This document shows positions 1 through 8,551 of a DNA stretch of 64,000 bases, piece by piece. The DNA is from VAZQ01 sp963841705 (GTDB lineage Bacteria > Pseudomonadota > Alphaproteobacteria > Rhizobiales > Xanthobacteraceae). A model generated the notes under the pieces. The model was not told the DNA's origin, ran no database searches, and saw only the letters and a program-made list of their open reading frames with translations. The stretch is from assembly GCA_963841705.1 (NCBI GenBank), contig CAWJDY010000031.1:83837-147836 (forward strand), in the 5' to 3' direction. Each line of letters opens with the position of its first letter. Within the stretch, counting starts at the first letter, position 1. The position numbers and the translations under genes are program-made.

Positions 1-825
1 GCTGCGATCCTGTTCGCCGATATTCTGCTCGTCCCCTATGCGTTGGGCCAACAGGTCTGGTTCGTGGAGGGAGAAGGCCCACGCCTTGCCGGGATCACTG
101 ATGCCGGCAAGTTCGCCGATCTGAGGCGCGAGCTTGATCATGCCCGGCTTGCGCCAGTCTATGAAGCGATTGCAGAGGTCAAGGCTAAGTTATCGTCGTC
201 CGTAACATTGCTCGGCTTCTGCGGGGCACCTTGGACCGTCGCAACCTACATGATTGCCGGCATGGGCACGGCCGACCAATCTCCCGCGCGTTTGTTTGCG
301 TACCGCGATCCACAAACATTTGCAGCATTGATCGATGTCCTGGTCTCCGGCTCCGTAGAGTATCTGACGCGCCAATTCGAGGCCGGGGTGGATGCTGTAC
401 AGATCTTTGACACGTGGGCGGGAGTACTACCGGCCTGTGAGCTCGAGCGCTGGTGCCTGGAGCCGACCAGCCGAATCGTCGCAGCGCTGCGCGCCAGGAT
501 TCCCACGGCCAAGATCATCGGATTTCCGCGGGGCATCGGCACCGGGATTGTTCGCTATGCAATGGATCTGGGGCTTGACGCTGTTGGGCTGGACTGGACC
601 GCCGACCTCGATTTTGTGCGTGAGCAGGTTCAACCCCGTCTGGCGGTACAGGGTAACCTCGATCCGTTGGTGCTCGTGGCGGGTGGTACGGCCCTGGATC
701 ATGCAATCAGCAATATTCTCGACAAGCTGTCGCCCAGCCCTTTCATTTTCAATTTGGGACACGGCATTCTGCCACAGACCCCGATCGCCCACGTCGAGCA
801 GATGCTCCAGCGCATACGCGCATAG
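1..825 (+). CDS. hemE: Uroporphyrinogen decarboxylase, 5' end outside window
   Basis: Decarboxylates the four acetate side chains of uroporphyrinogen III to give coproporphyrinogen III in cytoplasmic haem synthesis. The reading frame is open from base 1 (AAILFADILLVPYALGQ...), so the gene begins before the window and about 275 residues of its C-terminal part are present. Family features seen are the GFCGAPWTVATYM segment, the QIFDTWAG motif and the C-terminal NLGHGILPQTP motif with its conserved His. The TAG stop lies two bases before the ATG of hemJ, consistent with co-transcription. hemE commonly lies beside the replication origin in alphaproteobacteria. Confidence 0.97.
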   Translation, partial: AAILFADILLVPYALGQQVWFVEGEGPRLAGITDAGKFADLRRELDHARLAPVYEAIAEVKAKLSSSVTLLGFCGAPWTVATYMIAGMGTADQSPARLFAYRDPQTFAALIDVLVSGSVEYLTRQFEAGVDAVQIFDTWAGVLPACELERWCLEPTSRIVAALRARIPTAKIIGFPRGIGTGIVRYAMDLGLDAVGLDWTADLDFVREQVQPRLAVQGNLDPLVLVAGGTALDHAISNILDKLSPSPFIFNLGHGILPQTPIAHVEQMLQRIRA

Positions 826-827
826 AC

Positions 828-1250
828 ATGTACGACTGGGTAAAGGCGTTCCACATCATTGCAGTCATTGCCTGGATGGCGGGCATGCTCTACCTGCCCC
901 GGCTGTTCGTCTATCACTGCAAGGCCCCGCCCGGCTCCAAGCAGTACGAGACCTTCAAGGTGATGGAGCGGCGTCTGCTCAAGGCCATCATTAACCCCGC
1001 CTTGATTGCGACCTGGGTTTTGGGCCTGTGGTTAGGCTGGAAAGGCGAGTGGTTCAGCGCCGGCTGGCTGCAGGTGAAGCTCCTGCTGGTGCTGGTGTTG
1101 TCGGGCTTGCACGGCTTTCTGGTTCGCTGGGTGCGCGACTTCGCCTTCGAGCGCAACCGGCACTCGGCCAGATTTTATCGCATTATCAACGAGGTGCCGA
1201 CTGTGCTGATGATCGGCATTGTCATCTTGGCCGTGGTCAAGCCGTTCTGA
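828..1250 (+). CDS. hemJ: HemJ-type protoporphyrinogen IX oxidase
   Basis: A 140-residue membrane protein of the HemJ (UPF0093) family, which oxidises protoporphyrinogen IX to protoporphyrin IX in bacteria lacking HemG/HemY. Four hydrophobic segments are visible, with the conserved N-terminal His (WVKAFHIIAVIAWMAGML) and the PRLFVYH segment typical of the family. The start ATG is two bases after the hemE stop, so the two haem genes probably form one transcript. Length is normal. Confidence 0.93.
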   Translation: MYDWVKAFHIIAVIAWMAGMLYLPRLFVYHCKAPPGSKQYETFKVMERRLLKAIINPALIATWVLGLWLGWKGEWFSAGWLQVKLLLVLVLSGLHGFLVRWVRDFAFERNRHSARFYRIINEVPTVLMIGIVILAVVKPF

Positions 1251-1512
1251 GCGAGGCTTCCCGCGGCCTCGGCGGTGCAAACAAAAATCCACAGGAGTTG
1301 CAGCCAAGGAGTACTTGCGCTCGGAACTTTATTTTCATATCTTGGGTTTATCTCCCCCAACGCGCATGCAGATGCGTCCAGGACCGGTCCAAGAATGGGA
1401 CTGGGCGTGCCGCGGGTAAAAACGACCCCCCCAGCGCAAGACCTGCGATCCCCTCTCCAGCCATGATCGGTATTTTTTTAGCTCGCCGATCTTCTCCATA
1501 GGACTACCCCGT
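1251..1512 (+). other. Intergenic leader upstream of rho
   Basis: About 260 bases with no convincing gene. It presumably carries the rho promoter and untranslated leader. A short inverted repeat (GATCGG ... CCGATC) spans a T-rich stretch near 1464-1490, just before rho; no experimental role can be assigned from sequence. Confidence 0.4.
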
Positions 1513-2778
1513 ATGCGGGAAATGAAGCTTCAGGACCTCAAGGCCAAGACGCCGGGCGAGCTCGTCTCGTTTGCCGAGGAGCTCACGGTCGAGAACGCCA
1601 GCACCATGCGCAAGCAGGAGCTGATGTTCGGTATTCTCAAGCAGCTCTCCATGCGCGAGACCGATATTGTCGGCGAAGGCGTGGTCGAGGTGCTTTCCGA
1701 CGGCTTCGGGTTTCTGCGCTCACCGGAGGCGAACTATCTGCCCGGCCCCGACGACATCTACGTCTCCCCCTCCCAGATCCGCCGCTTTGGTTTGCGGACC
1801 GGCGATACCATTGACGGCCACATCCGCTCGCCCAAGGAAGGCGAGCGCTATTTTGCGCTGCTCAAGGTCAATACCATCAATTTCGAGGATCCCGAGAAGG
1901 CGCGCCACAAGGTCAATTTCGACAACCTCACGCCACTCTATCCGGAGGAGCGGCTGCGCATGGAGCATGAGGATCCGACCAAGAAGGATCTCTCGGCCCG
2001 CGTCATCGACATTGTCGCCCCGATCGGCAAGGGCCAGCGTGCCCTGATCGTGTCGCCGCCGCGCACCGGCAAGACGGTGCTGTTGCAGAACATCGCACAC
2101 TCGATCACCGCCAACCATCCGGAGTGCTATCTGATCGTTCTTCTGATCGACGAGCGACCCGAGGAAGTAACCGACATGCAGCGCTCGGTAAAGGGCGAGG
2201 TGGTGTCATCCACCTTCGACGAGCCGGCGTCGCGCCACGTTCAGGTGGCGGAGATGGTCATCGAGAAGGCGAAGCGCCTGGTCGAGCACAGCCGCGACGT
2301 GGTCATCCTGCTCGATTCCATCACCCGGCTGGGGCGCGCCTACAACACGGTCGTGCCCTCGTCGGGCAAGGTGTTGACCGGCGGTGTCGACGCCAACGCG
2401 TTGCAGCGGCCCAAGCGTTTCTTCGGCGCTGCGCGCAACATCGAGGAAGGAGGCTCGCTGACCATCATCGCCACGGCCCTGATCGATACCGGCAGCCGCA
2501 TGGACGAGGTGATCTTCGAAGAGTTCAAGGGCACCGGCAATTCCGAGATCATTCTCGATCGCAAGGTGGCGGACAAGCGCACGTTCCCGTCGATGGACAT
2601 CACCCGTTCCGGCACCCGCAAGGAGGAGCTCTTGGTGCCGCCGGATCAGCTCAAGAAGATGTACATCCTGCGCCGGATCCTCAATCCCATGGGGACCATG
2701 GATGCGATCGACTTTCTCCTCGACAAGCTGCGCAACACCAAGAGCAACGGCGACTTTTTCGAGTCGATGAACGCCTGA
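1513..2778 (+). CDS. rho: Transcription termination factor Rho
   Basis: Hexameric RNA-dependent ATPase that terminates transcription. The 421-residue protein has the N-terminal RNA-binding cold-shock-like domain (around GFGFLRSPEANYLPGPDDIYVS) and the RecA-like motor with Walker A (SPPRTGKT, about residue 180) and Walker B (DVVILLDSITR). ATG at 1513 gives the family's usual MRE-KLQDLK N-terminus; a second ATG at 1522 is less likely. In relatives rho is normally followed closely by mnmE; here about 21 kb of accessory DNA follows. Confidence 0.98.
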   Translation: MREMKLQDLKAKTPGELVSFAEELTVENASTMRKQELMFGILKQLSMRETDIVGEGVVEVLSDGFGFLRSPEANYLPGPDDIYVSPSQIRRFGLRTGDTIDGHIRSPKEGERYFALLKVNTINFEDPEKARHKVNFDNLTPLYPEERLRMEHEDPTKKDLSARVIDIVAPIGKGQRALIVSPPRTGKTVLLQNIAHSITANHPECYLIVLLIDERPEEVTDMQRSVKGEVVSSTFDEPASRHVQVAEMVIEKAKRLVEHSRDVVILLDSITRLGRAYNTVVPSSGKVLTGGVDANALQRPKRFFGAARNIEEGGSLTIIATALIDTGSRMDEVIFEEFKGTGNSEIILDRKVADKRTFPSMDITRSGTRKEELLVPPDQLKKMYILRRILNPMGTMDAIDFLLDKLRNTKSNGDFFESMNA

Positions 2779-2784
2779 CCGAAA

Positions 2785-3102
2785 TTAATTCCCCTCTGCG
2801 CTGCTGGGGGCGGCCGCCGGGTTCCACTGCCCCCGGCGCATGCGCGTGATCTTGACGCTCTTGAACAGCCCGGCCTTGCGGAACGGCTCGTGGCGGGAAA
2901 ACTCCTCCGCCTCTTTCCGGCTCGCCACGTTGATGATGAGACAGCTTCCCGTGCGCGCGATTCCGTCGTCGGCGAGCAGTGCTCCGCCGAGCACCAGGAT
3001 GTCGGCGTGCCGATCGAGATAGGCGAGATGCTTCTCCCGGTTGGCGGCGCGGATCTCGGCAGCGCCTTCGTCCCGATCTTCCTGATAGATGATATAGAGC
3101 AT
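2785..3102 (-). CDS. YciI-like protein
   Basis: A 105-residue protein of the YciI-like fold (ferredoxin-like, dimeric, with a conserved His/Asp pair). Seen here are the LGGALLADDG and SRKEAEEFSRHEPFRKAGLF segments typical of the family. The function of most members is unknown; some are small enzymes or enzyme accessory domains. The gene converges on rho with only six bases between the stops. Its ATG lies about 20 bases after the end of the broken DUF433 gene. Confidence 0.8.
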   Translation of the reverse strand: MLYIIYQEDRDEGAAEIRAANREKHLAYLDRHADILVLGGALLADDGIARTGSCLIINVASRKEAEEFSRHEPFRKAGLFKSVKITRMRRGQWNPAAAPSSAEGN

Positions 3103-3120
3103 ACTTACCCAGAAGAACCT

Positions 3121-3334
3121 TCACGGCGTCGCTTCAATTAAGCGATCCTTAGCCTCCTCCAGGAAAGCGATAACTTGTTCCCGTCTGACTGTGGGAAACC
3201 CTTCAAGGAAATCATCTGTCGACTTACCGCCTTCGAGATAGTCTAGCAGTATTTGCATGGGCACTCTCGTGCCAGGGAACACGGGCTCCCCGCTCATGAC
3301 TGTCCGGGATGCGCGAGATGACGGGCGGCTTCAT
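3121..3334 (-). pseudogene. Frameshifted DUF433 antitoxin-like gene
   Basis: From the ATG at 3297 the minus strand encodes 58 residues beginning MSGEPVFPGTRVPMQ and ending EEAKDRLIEATP, the core of the DUF433 family (small DNA-binding antitoxin-like proteins, usually paired with a PIN-like DUF5615 toxin). The usual N-terminus is in another frame: ATG at 3334 reads MKPPVISRIPD, and removing one base near 3300 would join it to VMSGEPVF. The stop overlaps a GTG (3124) that starts VKVLL, like the first residues of a DUF5615 toxin, but that frame then departs from the family. The module therefore looks decayed, or contains a sequencing error. Confidence 0.65.
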
Positions 3335-3465
3335 GAACGAGATTTATTCCTCATATCGCCTCGCGGCAACTGGGATCTCCAACGCAAGATCGTCTAGCTC
3401 AGTTCGGAATTTGATGCCATCGCAAACGGGCTGTAGGCTTGTGACATCGCAGCGTGGGCCCAGGA

Positions 3466-3819
3466 ATGCAGGACAAGATCAATCTGGCGCAGAAGCTGGC
3501 GACGTTCTCGGAATACTGGTCGCCCAGAACCGTGGCCCAGCTCAACGACTACGACGTGATGGTCGTAAAGGTGAAGGATGAGTTCGTCTGGCACAAGCAT
3601 GACGAAACGGATGACTTTTTTCTGGTGCTCAAGGGAAGGCTGGACATCCAGCTGCGCGATCGCACCGTCTCGCTCGGACCGGGCGAAATGTACATTGTCC
3701 CGAAAGGCGTCGAGCATCGGCCGGTGGCCAAAGAGGAAGTGCATATGCTGCTGATCGAGCCTACGGGCACCCCGAACACCGGGGACAAAAGAACCGCCGC
3801 GCCGTGCAGGACGGCTTAG
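3466..3819 (+). CDS. Small cupin-domain protein
   Basis: A single-domain cupin of about 117 residues with no assignable substrate. Cupin motif 1 is visible as WHKHDETDDFFLVLKGRLDI (metal-binding His/Glu candidates) and motif 2 as LGPGEMYIVPKGVEHRP. The ATG at 3466 directly follows an AGGA; a GTG at 3454 is an alternative giving four more residues. The next gene starts 180 bases downstream, separated by a dispersed repeat, so no operon is indicated. Confidence 0.8.
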   Translation: MQDKINLAQKLATFSEYWSPRTVAQLNDYDVMVVKVKDEFVWHKHDETDDFFLVLKGRLDIQLRDRTVSLGPGEMYIVPKGVEHRPVAKEEVHMLLIEPTGTPNTGDKRTAAPCRTA

Positions 3820-3821
3820 AC

Positions 3822-3852
3822 CATGTCCAGCAAAAGTGGGAACCTGTTTTGC
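3822..3852 (+). repeat. Dispersed intergenic repeat, copy 1
   Basis: The 31-base stretch beginning CATGTCCAGCAAAAGTG and ending GTTTTGC matches, in inverted orientation, bases 49616-49646 between amtB and glnK with only two differences. It lies outside genes in both places, so it behaves as a dispersed intergenic repeat of the type common in Bradyrhizobium-like genomes. Confidence 0.65.
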
Positions 3853-4000
3853 AAGCGAATACCGAAGCCATGCAGCTTCCGCCTGGAAGCGATGTCGTGA
3901 AGGGATCGCTTGCCGATGCCGTGCAGCGGGTCGTGGCTCTCGCCATGGGAAAGGCTGCCACCCCCTGCACGCGGGCGGCTTCCGCCGCGCAGACGGCACC

Positions 4001-6280
4001 ATGACCCCGAACCGGCTCGCGGTGCTTGTCGCGTTTGCGCTCGCGGTTGGCACGGGGGCAGTGGCGCAACCCCTCCCGTCTGCGCCGGCCGCCGCGGAGG
4101 ACCACATCGGTGCGCCGAACGCCTCGTATTCGCTCTCGTATCAAAGCCATTTGACGGTGCGCGCCGACCTCACCGCCACGAACCTCGTTACCAAGCGGCT
4201 CAAGATTTTGGCCCCTGCCGCGATCCAGCCTTTGAGCCAGCAGCAGTTGCTGTTCGTCGAAGGCATGCAGAGCGTGGATATCCTCGAAGCCTTTACCGAG
4301 AAGGCAGACGGAGCCAGAGTTGCGGTCGAGCCTGCCAACATCATCACCCGAGACGGCGCCTCCGGGCTGGCAGCCACCTATGCGCGCGATCTGAAACAGC
4401 GCACCATCATCTTTCCCGACGTCGGCGTCGGCGACACGCTGGTGATGACCTACCAATGGGAGATCAGCCGCGGGCTTTTCCCCGGGCAGTTCCTTCATTC
4501 CGAGGTGTTTGCGCGCAGCCAGCCCATTGCCTCGGCCGAAGTGATCGTCGAGGCGCCGCAGGCGGTGGACCTGCAGGTCAAGACCACCGGCACCGGTCTG
4601 ACCGTCAGAAGCGAGGACATCGGCGAGGTTCGCCGCCATACCGTGACGCTTGCGCCGGGACCCTATCTGCCGGAAGAGGCGCGCGCGGTCGGGCCCATCG
4701 ACCGCGATCCTGCGCTCCTGGTCTCGACCTTCAAGTCCTACGAAGAGCTGGGTCTCGCCTACCGCGCGCTCGCGTTGCCCAAGGCGGCGGTCACCCCCGA
4801 GATCTCCATGCTTGCCGACGAGATCACGCGCGGCATCGTCGACAAGAGAGCGCAGGCGATTGCGATCGATACCTGGATGAAGGAGCACATCCGCTACGTT
4901 GCCGTTTATCTCGCCGTCGGCCGGGTGGTCCCCAACGAGGCGGCAACGGTCTTGCGCAACAAGTACGGGGACTGCAAGGACAAGGTCACTCTCATGGCGG
5001 CGGTTCTTGCCGCCAAGGGTATTGCGAGCGAAGCGGCGCTGATCAACCTCGGCAATGCCTACACGCTGCCGCGCCCGCCGACCCTGACGGTGCTCAACCA
5101 CGTCATCCTTTATCTGCCGGATTTCGATCTCTACGACGATCCCACGGCGCGCGGCGCAGCCTTTGGCGTGCTGGCGCCGGAAGCTTACGACAAGCCGGTC
5201 GTGCGGGTATCGGCGAGCGCGGCAAAGCTTGGCCGTACCCCTGCTATGCGGCCACAGGATCACGCCAGCCATTCCCACACTGTCCTTCAGATCGCTGCCG
5301 ATGGCAGGGTGGCCGGCGAGACGGCGGAGAGCGCCACGGGCGCCTTTGCGATTGCGTTGCGTGGGGCGGCGGCAGCGGTGCAGAATCTGGGCGGCGAGAA
5401 CGCGGCGCGGCGGGTGCTGCAAGGCTTCGGCACACCCGGCACCGGCAGCTTCGATGTCAGTCATCTCGCAGACCCGATTGATCCGGCAAAGGTCCAGGGC
5501 TCGTTTGCACTGGACGGAAAATTGCGGCCGCCGCGGCTCCCGGGACGCGCGCCCATTCCGTTCGGGATGCCGCTCCTGACGCGGCCGGGGAATTTCCTGT
5601 TGCCGCCGCGGCTGAGCGGCCGTGCCTCCGCCTTCGTCTGTTATGCCGGCGAGCAGACGGAAGACATCGACGCCACATTCGCGGACGGCTTTCCCATGCC
5701 GGTTGCGCCGCCGGCGCTGCGGATCAAGAAGCCGCTGATCGCTTACCGCTCGAGCTTCAAGCTCGAAGGGCGCACGCTGAGGATTCATCGCGAGTTCGTG
5801 TCGCGCGTGACCGGGCAATCCTGTGCGCCGCAAGTCGAGGCCCAGATCGCGGCTGACATGAACCTGGTCTGGGTCCACACGCACGCCGGATTTGGCTTTC
5901 TCTGGCCGGGGCAGAACCCGGCCGCGAGCCTGCCGCAACCTGGGCAACCCGTCGAGCTCGTGCGCGCTGTGGCGGCGGATCAGAAGCTCCGGCTTGATTT
6001 TCTCTATTCGATCAATCCGGATTGCTCGTCGATTGGTTTTTCGACGGTGCGCATCATCGAGCCGCCGAAGAACGGCAGGCTCACGGTCGAGAACGGCAGC
6101 GGATTTACCAACTTTCCCCAGGGCAACCTGCGCTACGACTGCAATAAGCGCCGCTCCGACGGCGTGGTGCTCCAGTACGAGCCCAACCCCGGCTTTGTTG
6201 GCACGGATTCGCTGACCGTGGACGTGGTGTTCCCTTCGGGAAGCTTATCCCAACGGCACTATTCCATCGCGGTGAAGTAG
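4001..6280 (+). CDS. Exported DUF3857/transglutaminase-like protein
   Basis: A 759-residue exported protein. ATG at 4001 is preferred because it begins a clear signal peptide (MTPNRLAVLVAFALAVGTGAVAQ). A DUF3857-type N-terminal domain is followed by a transglutaminase-like core with NKYGDCKDK (candidate catalytic Cys325) and a downstream His367 (LNHVILYLPDFDLYDD), matching a Cys-His-Asp triad. The last ~110 residues contain a repeat-like beta domain (PGFVGTDSLTVDV) like bacterial Ig-type surface domains. Substrate unknown; transglutaminase folds can act as peptidases or crosslinkers. The gene stands alone. Confidence 0.8.
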   Translation: MTPNRLAVLVAFALAVGTGAVAQPLPSAPAAAEDHIGAPNASYSLSYQSHLTVRADLTATNLVTKRLKILAPAAIQPLSQQQLLFVEGMQSVDILEAFTEKADGARVAVEPANIITRDGASGLAATYARDLKQRTIIFPDVGVGDTLVMTYQWEISRGLFPGQFLHSEVFARSQPIASAEVIVEAPQAVDLQVKTTGTGLTVRSEDIGEVRRHTVTLAPGPYLPEEARAVGPIDRDPALLVSTFKSYEELGLAYRALALPKAAVTPEISMLADEITRGIVDKRAQAIAIDTWMKEHIRYVAVYLAVGRVVPNEAATVLRNKYGDCKDKVTLMAAVLAAKGIASEAALINLGNAYTLPRPPTLTVLNHVILYLPDFDLYDDPTARGAAFGVLAPEAYDKPVVRVSASAAKLGRTPAMRPQDHASHSHTVLQIAADGRVAGETAESATGAFAIALRGAAAAVQNLGGENAARRVLQGFGTPGTGSFDVSHLADPIDPAKVQGSFALDGKLRPPRLPGRAPIPFGMPLLTRPGNFLLPPRLSGRASAFVCYAGEQTEDIDATFADGFPMPVAPPALRIKKPLIAYRSSFKLEGRTLRIHREFVSRVTGQSCAPQVEAQIAADMNLVWVHTHAGFGFLWPGQNPAASLPQPGQPVELVRAVAADQKLRLDFLYSINPDCSSIGFSTVRIIEPPKNGRLTVENGSGFTNFPQGNLRYDCNKRRSDGVVLQYEPNPGFVGTDSLTVDVVFPSGSLSQRHYSIAVK

Positions 6281-6404
6281 GTGCTTTTTTCACGTCATGC
6301 CCGGGCCGGCGTGGTCGGAACCAGTCGTGTGGTAGATAGATCACGCCCGCTGAGATTATTGAAGATTAGAAAAGATCGTTGCGACGGTTCATTGACCGAC
6401 GCTT

Positions 6405-6602
6405 ATGCCTAGCTTCGAGGCGCTCCCTGGCGCGAGCTTCATCGTGCAAGGCGCAACGCCGGCGAAAAATGCCGCGCTGGCCTCGGCCGGCGCCGAGCTG
6501 CGCCTGATCAACGGCCTCTTTTTGCTCGGCAAGTTCGACGGCGAGTTCGCCGCGCACTCGCAGACCTACGCTGGCACCGGAACCGTACGGTATGCGTGGT
6601 AG
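6405..6602 (+). pseudogene. Autotransporter beta-barrel C-terminal remnant
   Basis: The 65 residues (EALPGASFIVQGATPAKN ... GKFDGEFAAHSQTYAGTGTVRYAW) match the last strands of autotransporter beta-barrel domains, including the terminal aromatic residue. No passenger or remaining barrel precedes it. The upstream bases read SLTDAYA in another frame and then stop, suggesting earlier decay. The piece has no good ribosome-binding site and is unlikely to give a functional product. Confidence 0.6.
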
Positions 6603-6637
6603 CTGCGTTACAACACCAGCCGCACGTAAGACGGTGT

Positions 6638-6658
6638 CGTAATGACAGTGTCATTACG
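6638..6658. promoter_or_regulatory. Perfect palindrome, candidate TacA operator
   Basis: The 21-base site has 9-base arms CGTAATGAC and GTCATTACG separated by AGT. It ends 33 bases before the tacA-like start. Ribbon-helix-helix antitoxins of this family bind such short palindromes to autorepress their operon, so this is the likely operator. Binding is inferred from position and symmetry. Confidence 0.65.
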
Positions 6659-6691
6659 TTGGAGTATGCTTGGTGGACAAAGGAGCTCGCA

Positions 6692-6982
6692 ATGGCCTCG
6701 ACACCGGCTCGTCGCATCCGCCGAGACACACTCAACCTGCGCATCAAGCCGGAGGAGCGCGGCCTGATTGACCGGGCGGCGGCGCTGACGGGCAAGACCC
6801 GGACCGACTTCGTTCTTGAGGCGGCGCGCCGCGCCGCGGTCGATGCCTTGAGCGAACGCACGCTGTTCGTCGTCGATGCGGCGACCTATGCCAAGTTTCT
6901 TGCCACGCTCGACGCGCCTCCGCGGCCGAACGACAAGCTGAAGCGGACCATGCGAATGCCGGCGCCGTGGGATCGCGGGTGA
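6692..6982 (+). CDS. TacA-like DUF1778 antitoxin
   Basis: A 96-residue ribbon-helix-helix antitoxin of the DUF1778/TacA type. The N-terminal RRDTLNLRIKPEERGLIDRA stretch is the DNA-binding strand-helix and KTRTDFVLEAARRAA the second helix. The C-terminal tail (LDAPPRPNDKLKR) is the part that normally wraps around the partner acetyltransferase toxin. ATG 6692 is chosen because AAGGAG lies 7 bases upstream. Its stop overlaps the toxin start (GTGA), and a palindrome at 6638-6658 suggests autoregulation. Confidence 0.9.
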   Translation: MASTPARRIRRDTLNLRIKPEERGLIDRAAALTGKTRTDFVLEAARRAAVDALSERTLFVVDAATYAKFLATLDAPPRPNDKLKRTMRMPAPWDRG

Positions 6983-7479
6983 CTGTCGCCGCTCCCGTCC
7001 TGCTCGATCCCCGTCACGAGCTCGAGGCATTCGATTGCGGAGTGCCACCTCTCGACGATTGGCTAAAGCGCCGGGCTCGCAACAATGCGCTGAGCGGCGC
7101 GTCGCACACCTATGTCGCCTGCGCGGGCACCAAAGTGGTTGGTTACTATGCTCTCGCGGCTGGCTCCGTCGTGCTGTCGACGGCTCCTGGCCGATTCCGC
7201 CGCAACATGCCCGATCCAGTACCCGTTGTCGTGCTCGGCAGGCTGGCGATCGATCGATCGCAGCAAGGCAAGGGACTGGGCCGGGCACTGGTTCGCGACG
7301 CGAGCCTGCGCGTGCTGCAGGCGGCCAACATCATCGGCGTGCGCGGAATGCTCGTCAACGCTATCTCGCACGATGCCAGATCGTTCTATGAAGCATTGGG
7401 GATGACGGTGTCGCCGATCGATCCGATGACGCTGATGGTAACGCTGGCGGATCTGCGCGCGAGCTTGGCGACGGGGTGA
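6979..7479 (+). CDS. TacT-like GNAT acetyltransferase toxin
   Basis: A 166-residue GNAT-fold acetyltransferase of the TacT type. Known members acetylate the amino group of charged tRNA and block translation. Visible features are the N-terminal FDCGVPPLDDWLKRRA segment, the acetyl-CoA loop LAIDRSQQGKGLGRALV (Q/R-x-x-G-x-G/A) and the C-terminal SFYEALGM segment with the Tyr that often acts as acid. GTG at 6979 gives a 4-base overlap with the antitoxin; a GTG at 6967 is possible but less usual. Antitoxin-first order and coupling fit a complete toxin-antitoxin module. Confidence 0.9.
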   Translation: MTVAAPVLLDPRHELEAFDCGVPPLDDWLKRRARNNALSGASHTYVACAGTKVVGYYALAAGSVVLSTAPGRFRRNMPDPVPVVVLGRLAIDRSQQGKGLGRALVRDASLRVLQAANIIGVRGMLVNAISHDARSFYEALGMTVSPIDPMTLMVTLADLRASLATG

Positions 7480-7705
7480 GCGCTGGCCATCAGCCATACC
7501 CAGATCTGCTCGACGCAAGGACCACCATCAACGGACAGCGTACATCGATCCGTTCACTCCCGCGCACAGGAGAGCTGCTGTGGATCGCGGGGATGACGGT
7601 CTGCTATGAGAAGGGTGCTCTTGCGCCGACAGCGCGGTTACGGTTTCTTGACTCAACCGGCTGTACACGAGCGCGGGCGTTCGACCTCGAAAAAGGATGT
7701 TGCGC

Positions 7706-7915
7706 GTGGACCCGTGGGAAAAGGCGGCGGACTGCGAGCGGGCATTGAGGCTTACTCTCGATCCCGTGCACCGGGCGAATCTGGCCAATATCCGGGAGTT
7801 CTGGATCTCGCTCGCCAATAAGCGTCCGGTTCTGACGGAGGACGAGTTCGCCAGGCAGGCCGAAGCCATCGGTCGGCTGCATGCCAGCTTGGCCGCGCCG
7901 GTTTTGGTGCACTGA
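7706..7915 (+). CDS. Small conserved hypothetical protein
   Basis: Sixty-nine residues beginning (V)DPWEKAADCERALRLTLDP, largely helical and acidic, resembling short uncharacterised proteins of Bradyrhizobium-type genomes. GTG at 7706 is favoured over ATG at 7697 because an AAAGGA at 7691-7696 is well spaced only for the GTG. No domain or function can be assigned. The 225 bases upstream, after the toxin gene, hold no other convincing gene. Confidence 0.5.
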   Translation: MDPWEKAADCERALRLTLDPVHRANLANIREFWISLANKRPVLTEDEFARQAEAIGRLHASLAAPVLVH

Positions 7916-8002
7916 GGGACGCGTTCGTCCTCTACGCGTTTTGCTCGTCCCGCGTCGACAGGGAAAGATTTCTTGCGTGCGACAGGGGATTGATTCCGTC
8001 CG

Positions 8003-8551
8003 ATGTCGAAGCAATTCATAACGGTACCTGCGAGATCGCGGTCCAAAGGGGTCGACCCGGCGCAAGGAGTTCTCGATCTCGGGATTTATCCGCCCACGCA
8101 GATGCGAGCTTCCGGAATGGGCGTCCTTTCGGACGGCACGCCGTTCCTGACCCAACGCGGCTTGGCGCGGCTCTGCGGCGTGCGCAACGCACATATCGGA
8201 ACTATCAGTACCGGCTGGAGCGAGAGCGGGCAGACGGCGCGGATCAGGGGCATACGCGCCATCCTGTCGGCGACCGGCATATCGGGTGAGGAGCCTCATG
8301 TCCGTCTTCAGCGCGGCAGCCGCGCGACTTTCGCTTATCCCGAGACGGTCTGCCTGGCCGTGCTCGAATATTACGCCTTCCACGCCGGGGCTCGTTGCAA
8401 GGAAGAAGCGCGACGTAATTTTCGCAACCTGGCCGGCAGCGCTTTGCGCAGTTTCATCTATGCGCAAACCGGTTACGGCGCGGGTCACGCGAGCCCACCC
8501 CACCTCGGCGCAATTGCAGCGGGCGTGTCACTGAGTACAGCAACCGGCTAG
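8003..8551 (+). CDS. Uncharacterised protein, possibly truncated
   Basis: A 182-residue protein not assignable to a named family. The central part reads as a small globular domain (LTQRGLARLCGVRNAHIGTIS) followed by a segment with conserved look (YPETVCLAVLEYYAFHAGARCKEEARRNFRNLAG ending FIYAQTGYG, shown here in two pieces of one stretch). I recall similar uncharacterised proteins in rhizobia and phages but cannot name one. The final ~25 residues (HASPPHLGAIAAGVS) look unlike the rest, so the C-terminus may be frameshifted. No strong ribosome-binding site precedes ATG 8003. Confidence 0.45.
   Translation: MSKQFITVPARSRSKGVDPAQGVLDLGIYPPTQMRASGMGVLSDGTPFLTQRGLARLCGVRNAHIGTISTGWSESGQTARIRGIRAILSATGISGEEPHVRLQRGSRATFAYPETVCLAVLEYYAFHAGARCKEEARRNFRNLAGSALRSFIYAQTGYGAGHASPPHLGAIAAGVSLSTATG

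Noticed and set aside
3761..5947. Very long open frame (728 codons) on the minus strand
   Set aside because: It lies opposite the DUF3857 gene, has the Arg/Gly/Asp-rich composition of antisense frames in high-GC DNA and shows no domain.
7604..8503. 299-codon minus-strand open frame
   Set aside because: Opposite the small hypothetical gene and the 8003 gene; no domain, and the plus-strand proteins have more natural composition.
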